Source: Branchiostoma floridae (lineage: Eukaryota; Chordata; Leptocardii; Amphioxiformes; Branchiostomatidae). From it: a stretch of DNA of 64,000 nt. The translations under genes were made by a program, and so were the position numbers. The notes under the pieces were generated by a model that had not been told where the DNA came from, ran no database searches, and was given only the letters and a program-made list of their open reading frames with translations. The stretch covers positions 18,462,066 through 18,526,065 of the forward strand of contig NC_049987.1 of assembly GCF_000003815.2 (NCBI RefSeq), in the 5' to 3' direction. Below, piece after piece: positions 11,601-23,600 of the stretch. The first letter of the stretch is position 1; every line of letters starts with the position of its first letter.

Positions 11601-14600
11601 CTGACGAATTTCAAGAGAACCGACCGATAGAGGTCGCGTTTGAGGTGACCATTTTCACTCACTCACTCACGACCCATGACCGCAATGGTCGTAGGTTTGA
11701 GTGGGTACCGTTATCGAAAATTCAGGTACAGGAACCTTCCAGGTTCAGACCTGAACTATCTGTGAAACTTGCGAATGGGCCATACTCAAAACAATGGTTC
11801 ATTTCACAACAAAGGGTTCTGTTCGTTGGAGTATCCCACTGGCGTTCACCTTTATCCACGATGTAACCTATATCCGTTGTTTTGAGAACTTTTAGAAATG
11901 TCAGAGCGATGGACTTTTCTTTTTTTCACACTGTCATATTTTTTGAAAATATCCGTCCGTTGATCGGATGTCCATACATACCCTTCGTATGACGGCTATG
12001 TTTTAAAAACAGCGGACATAGGTTACCCAGCGGATAATGATAAACTAGCATCACACAGTTAAAAACACAACTGAAAATAAGACAATGTAATAATCGCCCT
12101 AAAACTGATGTTTTCTTGTCTTGTTGTTTTTTAGGAGATCGTGTGGCCATTGAGCCCGGCGTGCCCTGCAGGACCTGTAGAGTCTGCAAGGAGGGGCGGT
12201 ATAACCTGTGCGCCGACATGGAGTTTTGTGCCACGCCGCCGGTACACGGGTCTCTGTGCAAACTGTACAACCACGCCGCCGATTTCTGCTACAAGTCAGT
12301 CATTCCCTAATTAACGGAGCGGTCACATTAGTCGTAGGCCGGTCGGACGACTTTTATGTCGTAGAATCTATTGCCTGTGACAGAACTAAACAACGACAAG
12401 CATCTAGTATCCAGCATATGCCGTAAAGGAAGCATTTGGCATACGTGCCAAGTATACAATAATGATATAATTTAATACAAATAGAAGAAAAGCAGAAGAG
12501 ACGAAATGGCGGACGCTCCCATTGGTAGTCGCATGAAAACGTGTTTTCATCTTCAAATTTTCAGGTTTTTTCCCCTTCGAGTATCTTAAGGTTATAGCGA
12601 GTTTAACCCAGAATCAGACAGGTGCCGAACGCCATATTGGTGTCCTTGCTTTGCATTTCAATAGACTGTAGCTCAATGAAGCGTACGCGTACGGGTCGTT
12701 TTCAAACTTCCTGAATGTTATAATTTCATAACTATGCACACTTAATACATGTTGAGAGAGTCAGCAAAGAGAGAGTCAACATATGAGAGAGTCAGCAAAT
12801 CTGTAGATGTCCAAAAACGCATGAAATTTGGTTCACTGAAATGGAAATAGCATGTTCACCCGCCGCCATATTGGTGTCCCTATGACGTCACATATTAACT
12901 CTCTGTATGTTCTCGCAGACTCCCAGATCACGTGAGTTTTGAGGAAGGCGCCATGCTAGAGCCGCTGTCCGTGGCCGTGTACACCTGTCAGAGAGGGGAG
13001 GTGAAGGTGGGGAGTAAGGTGCTGATTTTCGGTGCGGGTCCGATCGGACTGCTCTGTCTGTTGGTCGCCAAGACTAGGGGTGCTAGCTCTGTCGCCATCA
13101 CGGGTAAGTAGCTAGAAAGGGAAATACTCAATCACAAATTGTTCCATTGACTCGGTTAATCAATTGAATGTAGTTTTCTTACGTACACAACTTTGGTTTT
13201 GTTCTATACAAGCATCTAAATAATCTGTTTGCTGTCTTCATAAGAGTAAAAATTTAGCTTACACAGTTGTATGCCACACCGATGAAGACAGACTGTTGAA
13301 AGATTTTGTAGAAGAAAAATAGAATGCGTACATAACAAATTAACTGACTACCTAACGTTTATAGCTATTTTTGCAACATTTTGCGCACCTTTCTACTTAC
13401 AGTGGTGTAACGTTACTTCTTTTAAACTGTTCGACCCTTCAAAAAAGATACTGCGGCACGTAAAAATCACTAAGACTGAGCTGAATCCTCAGATCTGTTT
13501 TGAGCTCAACGTTACAACATACCCGGATTTTGTTTCATTTAAAGAAGAAAAGAGTGGTTTGAAGGCTTTGAATATATCATTAAAAATGAGAGAGGGTCAA
13601 TTTTCACTGGGTATATAATGACACCGAACGACCAGATGGGGCTAGCTTGGCAGAAGTGTATGTATCCTCGGGCACTCAGGTGACGGTAACTAATAGATTG
13701 AACTTTGAAGAAGACACCTTTTTGATTTCCAACGCTTTAACATATGTTCTTCATGCTCACGTGCCCAATTTCACAGAAATATGCCAGTTTAAGTTACTGA
13801 AAAAGATACACCGAACAATATGCTTGGGGCATTGTAACAATAGATACTAGTGTTTGAGATCTGCGTTCTGTCGCTAAGTATAGAATATATTCCTTTGGTT
13901 CTGAATTATTTAAATTATCTCCAAGTAGTCCCTGGGAAAGATGATGACTGTCCATATAGTCCCCCTCCCCCCAAGTAGTCAACGTTGTGAGGTTCAAACA
14001 CTTGATTTAAAGCCTATTTTTAAATCTTTAAAAGCCACGAAACTTCATATTTTTTCTACTTGCAATCATAAACTCTTTCATACTTAGTTTTGTTGTTACT
14101 CTTGTAGACATTGACGACTACCGATTGGCCGTTGCTAAGGAGTACGGCGCAGACCACGTGATCAAGGTCTCGACCAATGACAGCCAAGCCCTGGCGCAGA
14201 CGATAGCGGCTGAGATGAGAGGACAGCCTGACGTGTCTCTGGAGTGTAGCGGCGTGGACAGCAGTTTCGTCACTGCGATACATGTACGTGTTTTTTTGGT
14301 TGTTTTTTTTTTGCGTGCCCGGTAAGCCACCTAATAGCGTAACGCATCACTAAACAGCACAAGATGCATATCCGAACAGATTTATTTGATCCACTCACAA
14401 GGAACCCTACCCATGTGTGCGATGGGTTCTTTAACGTGCTCGAGTTGTGGCTAGGTCATCATTTTTACCTGACTGAAGTGAGGAAAGTGTCTTTCCCAAG
14501 GGCACAAGATCGGTGGCACACCAACAGATTCGAACCCAGAACCTCTGGTTTACGTATCAAAGACAATTCCAACTGAGCCATACGACCACATGTATTTCAG

Positions 14601-17600
14601 AAACAAAACAAATACACCATAAAGTTTGAAAGAAAACTACCATACAAAAACATGCGTATTAAAGAAAGGAACAGATAAGTAAGGATAGAATTTATGGTGG
14701 CTACTAAAGAGTATTGTAGACAGAAAACTTGTAAGAAGAGAAAACGAAGCACGTAATTTGTGTACACACCAAACGATGTCCTTGGTGCTGATTGGCTATC
14801 CTTTTGCACATACCAAATGACGTCATTGCCACAAGTGTTTTTCTTGTGCACACATCAAGTGACGTACGTAGTGCTGATTGGGTAATCCTATATGCAGACC
14901 AACTTATGTCCGTGGTGCTGATTGGCTTATTCTGTGTGCATACAAAACAAGGCATTTCGTTGTTATTGATTGGCTAATTTTATACAAACACCAAGTCATG
15001 TCTTTCGTTATGATTCGACACACCAAGTGACGTTCGTGTGCTATTTGGCAATATCTGCGTATGCACAAAGTAATCTCCTTGTTGCTGATTGGATGTTCTA
15101 ATGAACACAGCGAGTGACGCCCCTGGTGCTGATTGGTTACTCTTGTGAACACACAAAGTGAGGTCCTTATTGCTAATTGGCTTCTCTTGTGTACACATTG
15201 CTATGAAAAGATGTCTCAAACGTTTTCTCTTGTTACCAGGCTACCAGGTCCGGTGGCGTTGTGGTTTTGGTCGGCCGCGGGTCCCTGAACGTGGACGTAC
15301 CGATCGTGAACGCTGCAGTACGGGAGGTGGACATCAGGGGCGTCTTCAGATACTGTAACAAGTGGGTCAACGTTCTTTGTGCTTTGATGTCTGTCATGTT
15401 TTATCTCTCGTTCCAAAAGCTCCCCGACCAGGCCCCGGTTTGGAAATGGGACCGAAGCATAACGTGGCCGTTTGGTAACGGTTCTTGCAGTTAAACCATT
15501 CAGACAAATCTTTACTGTTTCCAATCTGTTACTTAATAGTTCTCTGTGCTTAGAGTAAACTGTATACTATAGTTTCCAGTCTGTTTCTTAGTTAGCTGTG
15601 TTCTATTCAAGGTTTGTCTCTAGGCTTAATCTTGTTTTATTTGAAGTATAAGTTTAACTTAACCATTTGAGTTAATTATGTGTATTCTATGAAGAGTGTA
15701 AATGTATGTATGTGTTGGCACTCAATACCAGCTAAGCTGCCTGGGTTTGTCATGTATTGCGTTGCTTACAATATCAATAAACCTAAATTTGGTAATGTTC
15801 TTCTAAGAAGCTCCATCTTAAGATTGGAATTCCGTTTTTCCCATTTTGAAATGTGCTAATATTTTCAATATAAAAGCACTTGGTGCAAAGTCTTTACATA
15901 TGATTGACAAGTATGATGCACAGTTGTGAAATATGATAATAACTTTCATGAATATTCATTTTGAAAATTTTCTTCCTGCAGGAATTTCCTGCAGGAAGCG
16001 TTTTTCCTGCAGGAATTCCTGCAGGAAGCGTTTTTCCTGCAGGAATGCTGCAGGCATTCCTGCAGAAATTCCTGCAGGAGAAAGGTAAATTCCTGCAGGA
16101 AGAATGTTTCCTGCAGGAATTTCTGCAGGAATGGCCTTATAATTCATATCTAAATCAATGACACTTAGGTCCCGTTCATGATACTAAAAATGAAACGGTT
16201 CTATCGGTTAGGCCTGGAAATCCGACAGCAAACGACAGGAAACGGTTTGCATTTTGCGTTCACGATGCAAACTTGCAAACCGTTTCAGTTCCTTGAAAAG
16301 GCATGGTAATGCACGAAAATGCGACCTCTGACCCCTGAGGTTGTTGTGATCTTGCCCAAACTTGTACTTCTGTGTCAGATTGTTGGTCTTTTATCGAAAT
16401 TGAACCAATGTCTTACTGTATTCGAAGCTGGGTTCTGTTATGACATTGAAAATGCCTCTGAAAACATTGTGGTCCCGATATATGCCATGCTATGACATTT
16501 CCACTGGATCTCCTGACACATTCCCCTTGCGATATCAGGACTGCTGGCTCCTCACTCGACTAGGTGGCGGCCCGATAATAAAAACGAATTTTACAATTGA
16601 AAACACGGCCGAAACACCCGAATGACAGATTAAAAATTGTACTTTTCCCCCGTGGCGCCACCAAATATGAACGCACATGCCCGGATGTAAAACGGATCGC
16701 GCCGCTTTTGCGTTCATGATACAAATTCGCAATTCCGGATAAGGAAGAAACCGTTTCAATACTACCTCGCGAGGAGGTTCCGAACAAACCGTTTCCTATC
16801 GCTTCAGATCCGTTTCGGACCGTCCATGATGACAAAACTTATCCGTTTCAGCTGGCCTAACCGATAGTAACCGATAGAACCGTTTCATTTTTTGTATCAT
16901 GAACGGGGCCTAAGATAGGAGTGCTACACACCGGCAAAAAAGTATGCAACAAACGTTTTAGTAGTAGTTTCTCCTATTCATGCAACTTTTTCAACATATA
17001 CATATACATTTTGTACTACAGTTAAATGTAGAGTATAATCACACCCCGCGCATTTCTACCCCCAGTTCAACCTGTATGACCTCACAAGCGCCATGTTCTT
17101 GTTGACTGTCGACGCATCAAAAGCCAGCCAATTTCTCAACAGTTATCATATATAATATCAATGTCACTAAATCCTTCAAAATTATGAGGTAGTCTGGCAA
17201 CATTTTGGAAGCACGACGTGTGCCCGACTCGGGGTGGTCGTGGTCGCAAGTTTGAGTTTAATCCGATTAAATGTGAACGCATTTTTTTAATCCAACAGAA
17301 AGCTTTAATCGGATTCCTCATTTAACTCACTTGTATTTTTTCATTTGAATGGGGTCCAAGTTGCCCATGACATGTTCAACAGTTGTGCCGACAGAGCCAT
17401 TACGGCTGTTCACACATGGGTGTTTTCATCAAATGAAAACTGCTCTATTCGAATGCTCCTTCCATGCATGCAATGATATCTTGTAAATGCAGTACCAAGT
17501 TGAACGTGGCAAAGAATGAAAGCTCCTTGGTCAGCAACTTGAGATTTGTTTGATCTGGTTGGTCATATTTTGACCATCATAATAAGATTAACACTTGAAT

Positions 17601-20600
17601 TTTGTTCCAGAGAATATTTCATAAAGTTTAAAATTGGGCCTAAGAAAGCCAGGGGCTTGCTTCCTCTTGTTGAAAATTCAAGTAAGTATGCGCTATTGTA
17701 ATGCGGGTTCAAAGTAAGGTCAGCTATTGTTCTATAGATATGCAAAGGATGCTGGTGTCCAATTATCAATTATCAAAGGACTAATTATTCCCCAGGTCCA
17801 AACATCCTGGCTACCTGTAGTGCTGAGGACCTAAGGCCTTCAGAAAGAATCCTGGAACTTGGGGGTACACTATTACAAGAAATTACAGACTGAAGAATTA
17901 CAGAATTTCAGAAACCTAAGTTCACTTTTACACTAATCTATTTAAATATGAAATGGTTAAACCTAAAGGGTAAATCAAGGTTGTCTTTGTCAATTTAAAG
18001 GTAAACTATGAATAATTTTTCTTGAAGTTTTGTGAAAATTTGATGGTAATTGTGGACTCCACTTATAATAAGGTAATAAATAGACTGCTCAAAACAAGGA
18101 GGTTTAATATAGGCATCATGGAATGAAAGCCGCACCTCTGTGCCTAATTTNNNNNNNNNNNNNNNNNNNNNNNNNNNNNNNNNNNNNNNNNNNNNNNNNN
18201 NNNNNNNNNNNNNNNNNNNNNNNNNNNNNNNNNNNNNNNNNNNNNNNNNNNNNNNNNNNNNNNNNNNNNNNNNNNNNNNNNNNNNNNNNNNNNNNNNNNN
18301 NNNNNNNNNNNNNNNNNNNNNNNNNNNNNNNNNNNNNNNNNNNNNNNNNNNNNNNNNNNNNNNNNNNNNNNNNNNNNNNNNNNNNNNNNNNNNNNNNNNN
18401 NNNNNNNNNNNNNNNNNNNNNNNNNNNNNNNNNNNNNNNNNNNNNNNNNNNNNNNNNNNNNNNNNNNNNNNNNNNNNNNNNNNNNNNNNNNNNNNNNNNN
18501 NNNNNNNNNNNNNNNNNNNNNNNNNNNNNNNNNNNNNNNNNNNNNNNNNNNNNNNNNNNNNNNNNNNNNNNNNNNNNNNNNNNNNNNNNNNNNNNNNNNN
18601 NNNNNNNNNNNNNNNNNNNNNNNNNNNNNNNNNNNNNNNNNNNNNNNNNNNNNNNNNNNNNNNNNNNNNNNNNNNNNNNNNNNNNNNNNNNNNNNNNNNN
18701 NNNNNNNNNNNNNNNNNNTTTTTTCCGCCCCCCCCCCCCAAAAAAAAATCGCCAACCTTCCCAGAGAGGCCGGTGAAGGAGCCGAAATAGTCTAGCCCGT
18801 ACAAGCTTTCCGGTGTATATTCCTTTCCCGGCATATATTCCTTTCCCGCAATATTCCCGATTAAAAATCGGGAATCGACCCCCCCCCCCCACCACCGAAA
18901 AAAAAAAACGCCAAGCTTCCCAGAGAGGCCGGTGAAGGAGGCTACTAGCCTGACTAAAATCGCGCTCCTAGCGGCCGGCCCTATAGTATTGCTGCTGCCC
19001 TAGGAGGGGTCATTAACCCCAGCCAGCGCTAGATTGTGTAAACACAGGCTACTCAGCCTAAGGTGCATGCAAAAATGACTTTCAAGCCCTGTGATGCAAA
19101 AAAAAACAAGACAGTTTTAAACAGTTTGTATTTTGCCTTATGATGCAAACTGGTACCAAGGCTAAAACCAGTTCAGTTCAGAAAAAGGGATGCATGGTAA
19201 TGTGACCTTTCCCACTGACACAGAAGAGGGTCTGCATGGGGGGTTCTTGGTAACGCTTAACGGTGAATTCAGGAGGCCCGGTAATGCTTAACGGTAAATT
19301 CAGAAGGTCCGGTAACGCTTAACGGTAAATTCAGGAGGGGTTACAAAGCATGACAGTAAACATTGACGTTCGTTCCTCTTTGTACGGCGCTAAACTAGGT
19401 TACCTCGATGGTTGAAAATATCAGACTAATGGCATTGTGAGAAGGAAAAGGTGCCCAGAGCCCGGAGGAATGACAGGGACAATGTCTGCTGTGTCTATGA
19501 CGTTTGCTTCCCTGGGTCAGTGCTCCCACCAGAGGCGGCAACAGCAAGTTTCTTGTAGGCCGGGACTATTGCTGACAAAATTTTCAGCACATGGAGCGCC
19601 GAAGGTGCAACGCATCGTATGGGGGTAGGGGGTATGCTCCCTGGGAAATTTTTTAAAATCATGGCCCTCTGAAATGCTATTTCCTGCATTTTCCGGCAAA
19701 TTTTGCTGACAGAATAATGAAATTTTCATCAAAATTACACATGGTTGTAGCAATTGACCTCCGGCCTCCGACATATTTTTACCATTTCAAGCTCGGACGG
19801 CACGAGAAATTGCCAGACAAGTCCGGGGAAATTTAAAAGTCTGGACCGTCTGAAACGCCATTTACTGCATTTTGAAGGACAAATTTTGCTGGCCAACGAA
19901 GGTAAATCAAAATTCAAATGACATTTTATTAAAGAGAAAATTTTTTGGGCCAACGCCCCTGAAACATGTTTTCGCCAGGTCGTCGTGAGCACCAAAGCCA
20001 CAAGCCGTTGCAAGGGAGGTCTGGAGAAACCTCATTTTCTGCATTCGATGAGAAAATTTTGCCGGAAACTATGCTAAGTTGGACACTGAAATCTGTTTGA
20101 GTGAAAAGGTTTTTTGGGAGGGGGAGGGGCGACGCTTCCACAACATATTTTTACCCGAAGCGGCCGGGAGGCTCGGAGAAATTTTGAAATCTGGACCCTT
20201 TGAAACACCATTTCCTGCATTTTCAGGGGCTCTATCTGGCATTTGACTTCGTGGGTATAACTTGTTACGAAGAATTTCTTGGTAATGCTTAACGGTGAAT
20301 TCGGGATGACAAGTAACGATTAACGTGGAATTAAAACGACCAATACGCTTCACGAAGAATATACCGATAACGCTTAACGGTGAATTAGAGTGGGTCGGTA
20401 ACGATTAACGGTAAATTAAAATGGCTCGTAACACTTAACGGAAAAAGGCATGCAGGCCCTCACAGAAGTGCAACGTCCTTCACAACCTTACACTTCTGAA
20501 ACACAAGAGAAAAATTTGTGCCTGGCTCCCAGGATTTTAACCTGGGCCCGCCAGCTCATGAACCCAACATATTTGCCACTCAAGCTAAAAGTTGACAGAA

Positions 20601-23600
20601 CAGACTAATTAGACTAGTCAGTTGGTGTCCTCCGAACCCTACTGTGTCATTTGCTCTGTGCTTCTTTGTCTATCATGATCAGAATCTCCAAGCGGATCTT
20701 GCAGGCTGACAATACTATCTTATGCAACCGTAAGAAGCTACATTCTTTCATGGCCTTTCAAGTGCCTTCAAACACATCCTGTTTCAAAAAAATTTTTGAT
20801 TCAGAAACATGGCCTAAATATAAGATTATTATCTAAAAACTTTTATTTTCCTGGGTGACGCCACAAAGTATGACGTCACATACCTGGATGTAACCTGGAT
20901 CCAAGCTTCAATGGTATATAATATTATATTATATTATGTAAAGTGAGAGGTTGGCTAAAGTGCAATGCAGAGCACTACCTAATTTACCATTTTTCTGAAT
21001 TCTAAGATTTCCATTAGTTGGCAGTTCAAAACAAAAGTGTTGAGCCAGATCAAGGAGGTTGAAAGAGGGCCAGATCAAGTTGGTGAGATCAAGGAGCTTT
21101 TATTACTCCTTAATTTGCCGATCTGGTTTAACCATTCGAATCCTGTAATCTATCCCAGAAGTGAATTTTCAGGTTTCTGCAATTTTGAAGTTCTTCTAGT
21201 TCTAATCTGGCTCAAAAGCAGTTCAGTATAGAAATATCTCAGCAAGACGCAACCTCCTTGATCTCAGGGAGGTGTTCTGAATCTTTCCATCCAGTGCTTT
21301 GGGACAGTCCCTGTGGGACTTGCTAATTCAACTTGCTAATTGGGAAGCATGCCTTAACAATAACTGACCTCCTTTGAACCTGCATAACAATGTGCATAAT
21401 TACCAAAAAGAGGAAAGTGAGTGCCTTATATACAGGCCCATGTAATAGGATTTGGAAACTACAAATAATCTCTGGAACAAACTTTTGCCTGTTGTTTCTA
21501 TATAATGAATCAATGACCTTGATTGTACATTTGTGCTCAAACAAGCTAAGTACAGATTGTAGCGCTAGTGATAATGTACAATTTTGATTAAAAAAAAGGT
21601 ATCTTGTCACCTCTACAAATACTAATACATTCCAGTATTTACAAGTTCAACTTCTTCTCACCTCTTAAAACAGTTATAAATATAAGTACAGATGGAATCA
21701 ATAATGTATGGTTGATCTAATTGCATGAGAAATATGAATTTTTTTCCGTGGTATTCAAGTATTGGAAATAGGGAACATATCTTGTATATTTTCAAAGAGG
21801 ACGTTTCTTTTGTTGTTGTATAAAGTACAGTAAACAATAAAGTGACACTCATCCTCTATCTTATTCAAGTTACAGTATTGGCAAATTCTTTGTTCCAGAG
21901 GAATGCGGTTATGTCGGCCTTCTGGCTTATAATGAATCATACTGGTAAACAGCTTCATAGCGGGCTTCAAGTTTATTAATAGTCAAAAAGATAATGGTTC
22001 TTTGGACCAGATAAAGCCCAGGTTATCAATAAGTTTGGTTATCAAAAAGTTTGTTGTTATTTTGTGGGCCTTTCTGCTTTTCAACGCCTGGCTCTATAGT
22101 ACAAAAATTGCTTGTATTTGCAAGATACTCCAGGACCCCAAATTTTACATATCAATACCCTCCGTGTTGGCAAACTTTCCTGGTTGATTTTGAAGAGTAG
22201 AAGGCCTGTGGTATATATTTTGATGTGATACTGATAGCCATTCTGGAATGGTAGCTTTATTCTGGCTATCAGTATCAGCCTTCAAACCCATCATCAGGAA
22301 CGTTTTGTCTGAAACCAAGATAAAAGCCCCTTGCTTAAACAAGAGACCTAAGGTAGCCAAGACAAGAGTAAAAGATTACCAATTGAAAGGCAAATAGTAA
22401 AAAATTATATCTATTCCAAGGTTGCTGTAAAACCTAGGTTAGGTCAGTGAGATCAGAGAATTCTAAACTCCTTGGTGATCTACAAGGTAGTTAAACCTCT
22501 TTGGGTAAACTTTAGTCTTCTATGCAGTGTTAAATACTGACCTGTTCTATACACCAGTGGAGGCACTGAATAAGGCAGCTTAACCATTCACTTCAGTCTC
22601 TAATTACCTGTCATTATAAATCAATACACGCATTGTTGTTGCTGGCTTTAAACACCTTCATGTAGGTGCAAAGGAGATTATATAATGACTTCTCTAAAGA
22701 TAGGTGAGAAAGGGGAGGGGAGGTGATAATATCACACTCTTGTGATAAAAAGGCCTTTGTCCCAATCTCAAGGATTTTAGAGCATGTAAAGAGTTCCAGA
22801 TGAGGACAGGGTGTTGTTCTGATTGATCAATGTTCTGTGATCTGATCTGATCTGGTGACGGTTGATTATTATTTTCTATTGGGCACTTAGAACTTCATTA
22901 AACACAGCTGTCCAGTAGGTATCAAAAACCTAATAAATAAGATTCATTTAGCACCAGTGTTTAATGAATTTCTAGGTGTCCACGCACCCGGCTCGGGACA
23001 CTTCTAATATTGTGTTACAGTGTCATAACTAACATAAAATATGACTGGTGAATGCCACCTGGCTATATGCTAATAAAGGACCAATGTTTTACCCTGAGGG
23101 GTGCATCATGAGATAAAGCCGCCAGTGGTTGGTTTCTATAACCCAAACACCAGCTATCAGCATGGCAAACAAGGCGGTTCATGTCATCTACTTTTCCACC
23201 AACTGAATGTATCATTTGATTTACTACAGTTTAGAATTCAGTAAATAGTTACTGGAAGTTCCTAAAATAATTTCATCAGGTTGGCACTGATAATAGGATA
23301 AAGGTTTTTACACAACATGTAACTAAAAGTACTGTACTTTCATTGTACAGTACTTTTCTTATGGACTCCAATGATTATCCTATTAGGGCACCCTACCCTT
23401 ACAGTACATGTGCAATTTACAATAATTGAATTTATACTTTTAAGGGAAGCTTAGGCCTGTCATGAAATTTATGAATTTTGTGTTTATGTTCCTGACTTGC
23501 ACCTACATGTACAATCAAATTGGCTTAGATACTAATAAACCCTAAGTGGTGATGTTAAAGAATTAAAGAAAAAAATGAAAGAAGTAACCATGCCCAAGCT

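Noticed and set aside
14470-14592. Functional tRNA gene
   Set aside because: Box A and box B-like sequences are present, but the cloverleaf is not complete and a SINE body follows.
15961-16161. FLQEFPAG-type repeat ORFs
   Set aside because: Products of the TTCCTGCAGGAA tandem palindromes in the inverted-repeat arms.
17995-18895. ORFs across the run of N
   Set aside because: Undetermined bases prevent stop codons. No protein is supported.
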